Shown: positions 10,684 to 21,400 of the stretch, one piece after another | Layout of the letters: each line of letters opens with the position of its first letter | How positions within the stretch are numbered: the first letter of the stretch is position 1 | Assembly: GCA_025266875.1 (NCBI GenBank) | Contig: JALLLT010000073.1 | Span: 51,075-115,074 of the forward strand | From: Fennellomyces sp. T-0311 | Lineage: Eukaryota; Mucoromycota; Mucoromycetes; Mucorales; Lichtheimiaceae | Direction: 5' to 3' | DNA length: 64,000 nt | Made by a program: the position numbers and the translations under genes | The notes under the pieces: generated by a model | The model's database searches: none | Seen by the model: only the letters and a program-made list of their open reading frames with translations | What the model was told of the DNA's origin: nothing

Positions 10684-12687
10684 ATGGACAACAACAGTAT
10701 TCCACCGCCAATTATCATCCAACGTCCCAGACATAATAATGCTGCAGAAAGAAGACGCCGTCGAGCAGCATTTATGCAATGGCTGACAGAACTTATTGCG
10801 CCTTCAGTACAGGCTATCTACTTTATTGACACAAGCGTTGTCGCAGCTTTTGCAAGATCACCTCACCACTTTCGTGCAGCAAAAGTTAGCCGAACACATG
10901 GTGCGCAATTCTGGACGTTGACGCATCCAAACCTGAATGACGACGATGGCTATGACAGTTACAGATGGCATTATCACATGAAGAAGTCAACTTTGGAATG
11001 GCTTATCATTACCTTGTCGATGCATGAAGCATTTGCCTCAGATTCTCGTCGAATGACCCCAGTATACATTCAAGTCTGCTGTGCAGTGTGGCGCTTTGTA
11101 AACACACATGTTGGATACCACATGTTTGAAACGCAATTTGGTTTAAGCCAAGGGTCGTATCATAACTTCACGATGCGATTCCTAAATGCCATCTGCGATG
11201 TTCACCGGCAACAGATCAGATGGCCAAGCACACCACAAGAAGTACAGCAAGCAGCACAAGCCTTTTTGGCACCTACTGGACTGGCGAGCACCCACGATGC
11301 AGGCAGAAGGCTACAGAGAGCGATCGGAGCTATGGATGGCAAACTCATCGTCATCCACAAGCCTACTAGTAACAGACAGCACTTCTGGGATCATAAATTA
11401 CACCATTCGATCAATTTACTTGCTGTTTGTACTGCTGACAGAAGATTCTCGTATATAGAAGCTGGTTAATCAGGTATTGTCAACTACGTATCGAAATATC
11501 GGTATATTACTCAATCTAATGTATTTTAAAATCAATCTATAAGGTCGAACCCATGATGCACGTACTGTTACGACATTTCTGGTGTTCCCTGGTATAATGG
11601 TAACACTAAATTCTATTGGTTCAGCCTTCATATAAAATTATTGTACAGAAGAAAAGATCCTATCGTCAAGCATTTTTAACTAATGGTATTTTGCTACGGA
11701 TACGTAAATCAGTTGGAAAATAATATTCTCTTAGCTAAAGGTATAAATAGAGGGGTAGAATGATCGTTAGAGCGGAAGTTCTTCCCAACATTAAATTTTT
11801 ATCTACATAAAGTCCTTTCTATCATAAATATTTTTAGTTCTTGTTAGTCTAATCGACCAAGAGTTTTTCTCTGATACGAAATCAGTTTACCTTCCTACCT
11901 CTTAAGAATTGACAACTTGATAACTTCTTTTTAGGATGCACCGCAGATTGGCAACGAATATAAGACCAATTTTGAAGAACTCCTGCGATATATTAAACTA
12001 ACCTTTTTGTAGATTACTAACTTTTATTCAGATTTGATAAAGAAAATCTTGAACAAGTAAACTTCGTCAATAACCGTTGTGTCATTCCAATACAAGAACA
12101 GACATAACAGTACGTTTGCCAATAGCTCTCTTAATACGAAGCTATTAAATGAAACTGAACAATGGTACCCAAACGGAAGTTATATCCTTGCCGGTTAATA
12201 CTTCGAGCATTCTATATCTTGATGAATATTACTAACATGAAGTTGCTTAAACTTGAAAGACTCTGCGTATCCACTACAACCAACGATAATGGTGCCTTAT
12301 TCATGAACAACAACAAGCCTCGCCGAGAAAAAGTTCAACTTCGTCCACTCTTCAATGCATATGGCTATTGAACGAGCCTTTGGTTACCTTGCTTCCCGTT
12401 GAAGATTTCTACGCTACTACCTTTATCTTAAGGATCATGAGCAATTGACATTGACGATATATGCATGTTGTATATTGCACAACATCTGCATCGAACGGCA
12501 CGACCTTCATTCAAATGAACTTTTTCCATTGAATACAGAAGAAGATGAAGGTATGACTGGCTACATTGCTCTAATCGGTTTAGGACACCAACGTGGCGTT
12601 GAAGACACTACATCACTGCGTCAACAAGGTGTTGTAGTATGCGACAGGTTAAGAGATGAGTTGTATAAAGCCAGTCGTAGATTGTAG
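10684..12687 (+). pseudogene. Harbinger-1 DDE transposase, C-terminal half decayed
   Basis: Translation starts MDNNSIPPP at 10684. The first 261 codons are open and hold the HTH-like region and the first catalytic block GAMDGKLIVIHKP with its Asp, then INLLAVCTADRRFSYIEAG. An intron from about 11466 to 11546 probably joins to GRTHDARTVTTF, the usual 'HDARVF' block. From 11600 to 12300 the reading is shattered by stops and frame changes. Recognisable again are 'MAIERAFGYLASR' (about 12357, catalytic Glu) and ACCILHNICIE (about 12460), typical of the family end. The enzyme would cut and reinsert the element at 3-bp targets. This copy could not. Confidence 0.8.
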
Positions 12688-12741
12688 TAAGATAAAACGA
12701 ATATTACAGAAAAATAAGTAGAAGTTAAACAAAATCATTTA

Positions 12742-13515
12742 TTGATCTTCATTATTGTCGATCTGCTCTTCTTCAGTACTGCTTGTGCTTGTATTGTTTT
12801 GCCTGCCACTGTTGCCAGGGCGACCAAAAAGTTCTCTCAGTATCTGAAGGTATTCAGAATGGCGTCGGTCTTCTGCTGCCTCGAAATCGCGTGCACGACG
12901 GTCCTCTGCCTCCTCAAATCGTTGGAAAGCCTCGCCAATACTAGTAATTAGGCGGTCCATCTACTTATTTGCATTCTCGAGAATCTGACCTTGGAATGCA
13001 GTGGTTCAGCGTCGTTGCGCTGGCCACTCATTGCCGTCATCTTCGTCATTGCGTTCTCGGTTTTGAACAAGGCCATTAATAGAGTCCATGGTGGTTGGTG
13101 GGACAACAGCTGGATCGCTGCCAATGATACTATCCATGACGTTATAATACTCCCATCGCTTTTGACCAGGAGGGCCATTCATGCCAGACTGGTCTTGCAC
13201 CACGGTCCGGACATCACAGTAGATGTCTACCAAGTCACCCCACTTTTTTGCAAGGCTTCCTTTGAGCGGCCCACATGATCAGTCTGTGCATACACCTGCT
13301 CGATCTAGTCCCAGATGGCTCCCTTGGCTCGCGTTTCGATTGTGGTTATAAGTGTGTCATATCTAGCACTGACAGCATCTATCAATGCTTCGACATGGCC
13401 ATCTTTCCATCTGTGATTGGGTGCTCTCGCAGCAGAAGCAGAAGTGCTTGATGATGGTAATGCTTCTGCAGGCTGTTGTTGCTGCTGCTCTTGCTGTTCC
13501 TAACGAGGATTCCAC
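12742..13515 (-). pseudogene. Harbinger-1 Myb/SANT-like DNA-binding partner
   Basis: The minus-strand reading from about 13515 has a Gln-rich start, then NHRWKDGHVEALIDAV and 'KGAIWD', as in Myb/SANT-like (trihelix-type) domains. 'WGDLVDIYCDVRTVV' follows after a 1-nt frame change near 13240. An in-frame stop follows 'AIWD'. The middle (13233-13006) is acidic and ends NEWPAQRR. The C-terminal part (12960-12742), rich in Glu and Arg, looks like a coiled coil ending in an acidic tail. Harbinger elements need such a second protein for DNA binding and nuclear import of the transposase. It converges with the transposase gene and ends about 55 bp from it. Broken by at least one stop and one frameshift. 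Confidence 0.65.
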
Positions 13516-14238
13516 ATCACAATGTCGAAGGTGGGATTGCTGTTGTTGTTACGCTGTAACGAGTAAAGTCGGTCTGTGCTACCACAGTTTCCTAATCCAA
13601 TTTTTTCATCAGATTTTTATCTTTTTTTCATCATATTCTTATCTTCTTCTTATCTTATTTTTATGATACTATACACATATATTCAACTTCTTTTTATCTT
13701 TTATTACTACTTCTTTATCAGTGTGTAACCGCTGAACAAGTATAAATAGCCCGATTTTGCAGAGCGAATAAAGCAGTTAACTTATACTCATTGTTTACAC
13801 ACAAACATTAGGCAAAGCCTTGATATCTTTTTGATCTGAATAAGCCAGAAGTGCTAAGATCTATTATTTTTGTTAACTCACCCAGCCTACAAACTTTTTT
13901 TTTACTCTTAAACTTATATTGTGAACTACCATTCACTCTTCTACAAGAAATACTCTATCAACGAATGTTAAAGATCATAAAAAAGTTCAAAGAGATGAAT
14001 TAAAATAACTTTATTCGACATTATCATAGCTCTACACCTTTTATATGCAATCGGGCACATCAATGCTTAAGGAAAAGAGAAAAAAAAATGCATATTTATT
14101 CATCAATTTGGTTGATGTACAGAAAAGGAAAGTCTCTCTGTTCAGTGCGCCTTTTTGGATGATCTAACTTGAGAGGACTTTAAAATAGTTTGAATCCATT
14201 TTCGTCTCTCTGTTCAGAGCAAAATGAGAGCACCCCTA

Positions 14239-14982
14239 CTTTGTGAGATAACACTATTTTGTAAAACGCTTCCATGATTATTATGCATTGGCTCATTTAG
14301 AATACAAATCCTGGAACGAAATGTTTTTTTATCTTACTTAGTAAAGGGACAGAAAGGATTTGAAATAAATGAGTTCAAGCAGTGCAGGCCCAAAATTGCA
14401 ACTATTTTCTAAGCATGTACTTCTAGATTTAGCTAGTTAATTTCTATATAAGGAAAATGTACACACATGCATTCATTGCAGACAAAATTCTTTGCTACCA
14501 CTAAGCACTTTCAAAAAATCACCAGTTCTTACCTTCATGAGGCTATTGGAAACTTTCTTTCACTCTACAGTTTTGCTATATATATAAATAAAAAGATGGT
14601 ATAGGTAAAGAAATTTGTTAAAGAAAGCATACATATGCATACTTATTTATTCAACTGCATGGTATTTGCATCTCACACAAAAGACTACTTCCTAAATTAT
14701 ACTTTAGCTCACACTTCTGTAAAGTTCCGAAAGGCTATTTGTGGTTGAAATTTAAATTCGATGAATGCTGGTTAAAGGCCCCCATAGTAAACTATTGCTT
14801 ATTGAGTGGCTGGTAGCTGCTAATGTGCTATGCAACAAAGATGTAAGTCATCTAGGTATTTGATGTTTATACAGTGTATTGTATGGGATGCATCCTATAA
14901 ACACTGCCTTCTCTGTTTGTAAATATGGGCAGTGCCACTTTACTGATGAACCGCAGTGGCGTAAATGCTATATATATATATA
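14239..14982. other. AT-rich stretch with no recognised gene
   Basis: Formally this should be the continuation of the MULE-type element that starts at 4426, because it lies beyond the right duplication of Harbinger-1. I saw no opposite MULE terminus and no coding signal. It ends in a short TA repeat (about 14968-14984) into which Helitron copy A inserted. Confidence 0.5.
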
Positions 14983-15149
14983 TAAAGTGCAGCCTTCGCT
15001 TCGCCGCAGGGTTTGTGAGCCCCTCCGCTGCGCTGCGTGTCACTGCACCCTTTGGGCTGCACTTTATTTCGCTCCGCTCCGGTGTGTTTTGAGAGGCAAT
15101 GTTTGATAATTTGTTTGGAAGGCAATGTTTGATAATTCAGCTTGAAAAG

Positions 15150-15960
15150 CCGCTGTATATTGCACGATGGCAAAGCTGCATTGGCACTAACTACACCCTA
15201 AATGGTTAACTACGCCCTAAACCCTATTGGAATGCTATTGTGTATGTTACTGTGGTTAGGAGCACGTCACCTGTCTCGCTACGCTCGACTGAATGATCCC
15301 CTTCGCTGCGCTTCGGGTCATCCAACGGTGAGCCGGCTCATCCTGCTTGTTCTACGTAGTAAAGACACATTAATTCACCAGATTCGGTTAGATAGATGAC
15401 AATGTCGGATCACTTGGCTTGGAAAGCAAATGTATATTGCGCACTGGTAAGGCTACATTGTCATTAACTACACCCTAAACCCTATTGGAATGCTGTTGTA
15501 TATATTATTATGCTTATTATTTTGTTAAGGAGCACGTCACCTGTCTCGCTACGCTCGACTGAATGATCCCCTTCGCTACGCTTCGGGTCATTCAATGGTG
15601 AGCCGGCTCATCATGCTCGTTATTCATTGTAAAGACACATTAGTTCGCCTAGTTGAGATAGATAGATGACAATGTTTGATAATTCCGTTTGGAAGGCAAG
15701 TGTAAATTGCACGCTGACAAAGCTGCATGGATACTAACTACACCCTAAACCCTATTGGAATGCTATTGTGTATATCATAATGAGCACGTCACCTGTCTCG
15801 CTACGCTCGCCTGAATGATCCCCTTCGCTGCACTTTGGGTCATTCAACGGTGAGCCGGCTCATCATGCTTGTTATTCATAGTAAAGACACATTAGTTTAC
15901 CTGGTTGTCTTAGGTAGATGACAATGTATGATCATTTGGTTGGAAAGGCAACTGTATATT
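15150..15960 (-). repeat. Three ~250-270-bp hairpin-containing units (copy A)
   Basis: Each unit holds the perfect palindrome TGAGCCGGCTCA (near 15328, 15599 and 15851), an imperfect hairpin GAATGATCCCC ... GGGTCATTC, the block CACCTGTCTCGCTACGCTCG and the block CACCCTAAACCCTATTGG. The same unit recurs in copies P, Q, R and S. Confidence 0.8.
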
Positions 15961-15996
15961 GCGCACTGGCAAAGCTGAACTGTTGCGAGACAGTAC

Positions 15997-16275
15997 CTAG
16001 ACATGGTTTTTATAAGCAGTAAAAACTGCTTTATCGATCGTTCTCTTCCTCAACGTCATCGAACGCAGACTGCTAGAACGGGTGCAGGTCATCCTCCTTC
16101 GATTCATAGCAAAAGTCAACAAAGTGCACAGGGAAGCAGCGTAGTATTTTCTTACTGCAGAGTCACTGCTCTCTGCTGACACAGCATTCTCGACCAAAGC
16201 CTGATCATCCAACAGGTCCTGTTTGAGAGGGCAATCTAAAAGACCTTTGCAAAAAGGAATCGAGTTGGAAAACAA
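15997..16275 (-). pseudogene. Truncated zinc-knuckle reading frame in Helitron copy A
   Basis: The minus-strand reading contains DCPLKQDLLDDQALVENAV and 'AVRKYYAA', clearly the 3' half of the frame found intact at 32994-33266. The N-terminal Cys pairs are missing because all non-autonomous copies share a deletion just upstream of DCPL. A TGA-less readthrough past 'FAMN' gives an unrelated tail. It has no independent function that I can propose. Confidence 0.6.
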
Positions 16276-16908
16276 CAGTGTCAGTTAGCTCAGATGTAGC
16301 ACTAGTTCACAACGTGAAAAGTTCCTGCTTGGAAAAAAAGTATCGGAATCTCATAATGAACAGATGGTGAACATATTGAAAGAGACGAAACCAAATGGTG
16401 GTAATGAGACCCAATTAAAAAAAAGTCAGGTTGGTCAAAGAGTTGCCAGACGTAAAAAAAGAAAAGGCAACATAGGAAGGTCCTCAGTATTACAATAGCG
16501 GTCGTCAGCGGTTAGAAAAGAAAAAAAGTGGTGGGAAAAAAAGTTGGCAAGGTACAGTAAGGCTTTTTCGGCGTGAGGCTGTGATTTCCTTTTTTAAAAG
16601 TTAGCCACGAAAGTTAGCGGAGTAAGTTAGCGAGCACTCGATTCTTTTAATAGGTAGTCAGGCTGCCTAAAGAGCTGTTGGACGTAAAAAAAAAAAAGGC
16701 AAGATAGCACGCGGCTCAGTATTAGAGTGGTGGTTGCCAGTTGTTTCAAAAAAAAAGGTGATGGCGAGGTACAGTAAGGGTTTTTGGAGGCAAGACTGCG
16801 ATTTCCTTTTTTAAAAGTTAGCCACAAAAGTTAGCCACACTCGATTCTTTTATATATAGATATATAGCATACACAACCAGTTCTTTTGACCAATAGTGCA
16901 TATTCAAG

Positions 16909-17222
16909 ATGCCTAAGCATAGAAGGAATGCTGCTACTGCATCTAAACGAGTACGGAGCTCGACCACAGCACGCTTTATTGTGCCAGTTGTGCAAATACG
17001 TTCTGCGAAAGTTTTATATGTCACTATTTTGCAAAAAATAGTAATATTTTTATTGCACAGCAGCAACATCTTATTGAAAGTGTTCCTATACCAGAGGCCA
17101 TGGATTCAGTTGAAGAGAGCCAATTACAACTTACTACTTGGGATAGCCTGCTAGAGTGGCGACCGGGGGCAGGGAGTTATTTAAAAAAAAGCATGCATTG
17201 GTATGTGAAGAAAATAGATAAA
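16909..17222 (+). pseudogene. Orphan N-terminal fragment of an unknown gene, two possible exons
   Basis: ATG at 16909 opens a basic stretch (MPKHRRNAATASKRVRSS) ending 'QIRSAK'. A possible GT-AG intron (about 17010-17060, ending TTGCACAG) leads to 'QQHLIESVPIPEAMDSVEE' and 'LLEWRPGAGSYLKK', stopping at about 17237. The second part reads like coding sequence, but I cannot name it. It precedes the transposase fragment at 17314-17945 and may belong to the same dead gene. Confidence 0.3.
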
Positions 17223-17313
17223 TTGTATAATGGTTAGGATTTGTACTGAAATAGGTTAATATATGCGAAGGCCAATCTTGCTGGAAATGATGGCGTGATA
17301 AAAAAAGGAGATC

Positions 17314-17945
17314 ATGAAGCGCCAAAGCATACTGGGTTGTAGACCATTGATAAGGTTCTTCACCACAGCAGGCAGACAAGCCATGCCACTGACCACACCA
17401 GTACTGCAGCAAGTTGAAAAGCCAAAGCTTGTCAAGAGAAAAAAACCATTGATCGAGATCGAGAGAATTCAAGGATATACCCTCAGCTACATGACAAAGT
17501 CTGTCAATTACAGAACTCAGAGTCTGAATTTGGCTCATTGAATGCATACGAGGCACTATGACTTTTGAGTGTACATTGCTATTTCAAGAACCATGTACTT
17601 AGGTGTACAAAAGAGCAAGCAAGTATAAAGGCTGCAACATCTTTCTGGATCAAATCATATGAATATCGCAGAAGGCCTATTATCAGCTGGGCTAAAACTT
17701 ATTTACTTCTTGGAGCCTTACTGCAGCATCAACAAGGTCGTCATACAAAAAGGGAATCTCTTTTAAATGATAAAGATATCAAGAGGCGATGTATATCGTT
17801 TATAAAAAGCATCAACCCAGAAAGAAGGTCTCTTATAATGCTCAAGAATGAACTTACAGACACAATCATTCCGAAAGTACTTGGTGTCTCAGGTACTGTA
17901 GTAGAAACCACTATCTCCCGCTATCTACATATATGGGGATATTGA
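17314..17945 (+). pseudogene. DDE transposase, N-terminal fragment (Tc1-like family of Mucoromycota)
   Basis: A first frame (17314-17541) has 'MPLTTPVLQQVEKPKLVKRK' and 'PLIEIERIQGYT'. A second frame (17565-17945) carries HTKRESLLNDKDIKRRCISF and INPERRSLIMLKNELTDTI, ending 'SRYLHIWGY'. This is the HTH region that precedes the catalytic domain in a DDE transposase family abundant in Rhizophagus and Mucorales, recalled from memory. The two frames differ by one base shift. The text stops at 17945, so the DDE core is absent: a broken, truncated copy. Confidence 0.5.
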
Positions 17946-18449
17946 TATAAACGCTATAGTAAAAATGTAAGAATATATTTTAAACTACTTTATTTTCATA
18001 ATTGTTAAATGAAGATACTTTAGATTTACTATAATGGGAATAAGCGTCTCGATGTTAAATTGTACAGGCTTGAATGGCTCAGTAACGGTCTTTGGGGGTA
18101 GATTTAGCGAATCAAGTCTTGAGATTGAGTGCACAAACTTCCTAATGCGATGTAATCCGTCCAAATGCGATGTAATCCGTCCGAATTTGGAATTTGATGT
18201 AGTCTGTATCACCTCGGCTCTTCGTACTTATAATGCACTTGTGCTTAGCATACCTCTTCAGCCCGCTTAGCAAAGCAGGATGTTCTCGTTCTCTGTTCTG
18301 TATATGATTAGTATGTTTTCGGCTGATGCTCAGCGTAAGCTCAGCAGAGGCTGAGGACGAGCATTGTAAATATAAATAGCGAGTTGAATTGGGAGTATTA
18401 AAGTCGTTCTACCTACCTTTTTAACTGTTACGTATATTGATCCGTTATT
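17946..18449. other. Upstream region of the exonuclease-transposase gene
   Basis: No credible coding region. A short direct repeat, CGATGTAATCCGTCC, occurs twice 20 bp apart near 18150-18181. A GC-richer hairpin-like block (GCTCAGCGTAAGCTCAGC, about 18329) lies roughly 110 bp upstream of the start at 18450. An element boundary is likely in here, but I could not match it to one downstream. Confidence 0.4.
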
Positions 18450-21400
18450 ATGACTGGAAATACCCCTATTAAGCAGCACGCTGGCCAATCTGGATTGAGA
18501 AGAGGACCAGGAAGACCCCGGAAACAGAGCACCTTGCTCGCTGGCCAAACAAAATTGCCATCGTCGTATATTACAAGCAATACTCCAGACACATTGGCGA
18601 GCTCTTCAATCGATCACGCACAGGAAATTACTGAATCCGATGAGGAGGTATATAAAAATATTGTACAAAATATAGGATATTGGCTTATATATGAAATGAT
18701 ATTAAAGACTACAGTGAACCCTGCTCCCGCCGGCAATCAGGCAAATGCTGACATTGGCGACGATGAAGACTATATTCAGGGATATAGTTCTATCGACTAT
18801 GTGCTACCTGACTACCTTGCAGTGAATGAAGAAGATATGCTTGAAGACGAATTCGGCGGCGAAGATCTTGCGACCGCCATTGATGATATCAATGCCGCAG
18901 AGATTGAGAATGATCCCGAATGCCCCAAAGACAGTGTTATTGAAGCCTACGTCAAGAATCATATCAAGCGCACTATGAAAAAAGGCCAACCGCCGCAGGA
19001 GTATGCTATGGGAACCTATTGGCACTATCCAAAGATGCCATCATTTGCGCTTGATCAGGAAGCTGATGCTACTCCTCTTTACTATCCGCCTATCTTTCTT
19101 TGGTTTCCACATCATCGTGTTTCCATCAAGAGCCTCTGCTGCCCGGAATGCAAGTCATCAATTGAAATAAAGGAAATCAACAGACCTCGATGCGTAATTG
19201 ATGTCTCAAAGTATGTAAAATTATAATTCTCTACTTCTTAATGTACTAATCAACTTCACTTCATTAGTTGCTTTTGGCTAGTGACAACACGTTATGTATG
19301 CAAGCAGGACAGTAAAACGCCATGTAGAAACCAGGCATCGTTTAATGGCACGGACACTGGTCTTTTTCGTCAATTACCGCTGAGAATACAAGCAGACTTT
19401 CCTGCATACTTGACACACCGGTCAGGTGTCTCCAAGGATCTTGCAAACTTACTACATACGAGCGTCAACACTACATGCAGCTGGGCCTACCCGCTTTCAG
19501 GCAATTGTACGCGAGATTCATAGGCTGCGACATGCTACACTCGAGCTGCAGTATTTGGATGCTGTCAAGCATAGACAAAGCACGCAGCCCACGATTGCAA
19601 CAGCGTTCAGAAGCAGCTCCCAGGCAACCAAGTATCCTGAATTTTCCGAATTTAACGACAAGAACAAGTATCCTGGTTATATTCCATCAAAGAAATACTT
19701 GCGCGGTATATACACTGCTATCATTGCTACTGTGCGGCCGTACATTCAACGATTGGTGAAGCTTACTGGAGGAGAGGTTTTGAAAGGCGACCATTCTTTC
19801 AAAATTCTCAAGAATATGGGAGCTATGAACGACCAACCGACTTTTTCTGCGATGTATACCGTTGTCAATGAATATGGTGAAATTCGCTTGCTTCAGCTGA
19901 CACCCACCAAGGCACTATCTCACTTGGGTCCTCAGTTCGATGCGATGATGGCGTCTTACCATGAGTTTGGCCACCCACCGGTAAAGGCATTCTTTACAGA
20001 CAACGTCAAGGGGGATAAAAACTTTTTGGTATCACATATACCATCACTTCTGGACGGCGTACAGGATGTACAAGCAACACCTCCTACCAACGTAGGCAAC
20101 CTCGATGTACTGGAGATTCCGGATGATATCTGGGACCGGCTAGCAGTTGCGGATGCTCCCGAAGTTATCAATCGTCTTTGCAACACACTTCTTGAAGAGT
20201 CGGTAAATAAGAACGGTATTACCATTGGCCTTGATTGTGAGTGGAGATTCAACGAAACTACAAAGCAATCCGGGAAGGTCGCAGTTATTCAAATTGCATG
20301 GGCCGCCAATATTTACATTTTCCAAGTCTTCCGTTGCCGATCACTACCTACATCCTTGGCAGCTGTATTAAAAAGTACATCCATCAAAAAAGCGGGAAAG
20401 CAAGTCAACAGCGATTTGGCAAGGATTGCTAAAGACTATGGCGTCGATTGTGCTCCACCAAAAGACAAGTCAGGAAAAACAAAACCGGGTTTCAATTACG
20501 AGCTTGGACAGTTTTGCCGGGAGCGTGACGTGATTCATAATGGCAAGCTTGGACTGGATCGAATATGCGAAGCTGCTCTTTCACGTCGATTGCCAAAGGG
20601 TCCTGTTCGTCTTAGCAATTGGGAAGCGAAGAAGCTTTCAGAAGCTCAGGTTAAATATGCCGCCTTGGATGTTTGGGCATCTCTCAAAATATATCAAGCA
20701 GTCGCCGGTTTGCCTCTTATGAATCAACCTGTTACATCAATTACGCCTCCTGGTACTTGTGTTGGCTTTTGCCCGGGATCAACGTTCAAAACGATTGCAG
20801 CGTATGGAATAATCGTCGAAGATCAACCAGAATACTACGAAGGCATACCGGTATCAGGAGAGGGGAACATTCTGGTGGAGTTTTCAAAGGTCAATATGCC
20901 AGCAGCAATATTGGAAGCTCATGTTTTACCGCAAGGCCAATCGCGTACACCATCACCACCGCGGACATTACAATCACTGGGTGATACACCTTGTCGAGGA
21001 GTTGTTCATATGTCACAGTTGAGAACAGCAAAAAAGTCTTCTTTGAATACACAATCGCAACAACCCGGTACTGTTGGCGACAATAATCAGTCGGAAGTTA
21101 ATGAAACTGTTGAATTTCAGAATGGTATGTAGTGAAGGCAATTTATATTTGCAATTATCACTTGGTAACATATATTCTTTATCTCCAGCCGATATAACAG
21201 AGCAAGATAATGATTCTCCCGAAATTGCCACTGAATTAGTTCTCGGTGTTGACCAAGAGACCCTTGACTATGGCCAGAATCTGTTTGAATCGGTCCTAAA
21301 GAAGCGACGATCGACTCTAGTCAATGAAAACACAGAAAACCAAGTACATTCTCGAGTACTCAGAGATATATTCCATGTGATTGACTACGTTGACGTATCC

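Larger units (their letters stand above)
5041..14235 (+). mobile_element. PIF/Harbinger element 1, with nested CACTA
   Basis: The left terminus is AGGTGCTCTC (5041-5050), continued after the nested CACTA by ATTATGCTTCGAACAGAGAA (from 10402). The right terminus (14203-14235), reverse-complemented, reads GGGTGCTCTCATTTTGCTCT followed by GAACAGAGA. Flanking CTA at 5038-5040 and 14236-14238 fits the 3-bp duplication of Harbinger elements. Inside are a DDE_Tnp_4-like transposase (plus) and a Myb/SANT-like gene (minus), convergent, which is the usual two-gene content. A truncated relative of the same 5' end lies inverted at 59834-60061. The stretch 13530-14200 holds no gene that I can see. Confidence 0.8.
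14983..16860 (-). mobile_element. Non-autonomous Helitron, inverted copy A
   Basis: Reverse-complemented, it starts TCTATATATAAAAGAATCGA (16860 downward) and ends GGCTGCACTTTA (14983). These match the ends of the tandem copies P, Q, R and S. It sits in a TA-rich target, between A and T as Helitrons do. It carries three ~260-bp hairpin units and the 3' half of the zinc-knuckle reading frame, and shares the P/Q/S internal deletion joint (GCAAAGGTCTTTTAGAT in its own sense). It encodes no enzyme. Confidence 0.75.

Noticed and set aside
17134..17556. 140-codon minus-strand frame as a gene
   Set aside because: It overlaps plus-strand text that resembles a known transposase N-terminus and has no domain of its own.
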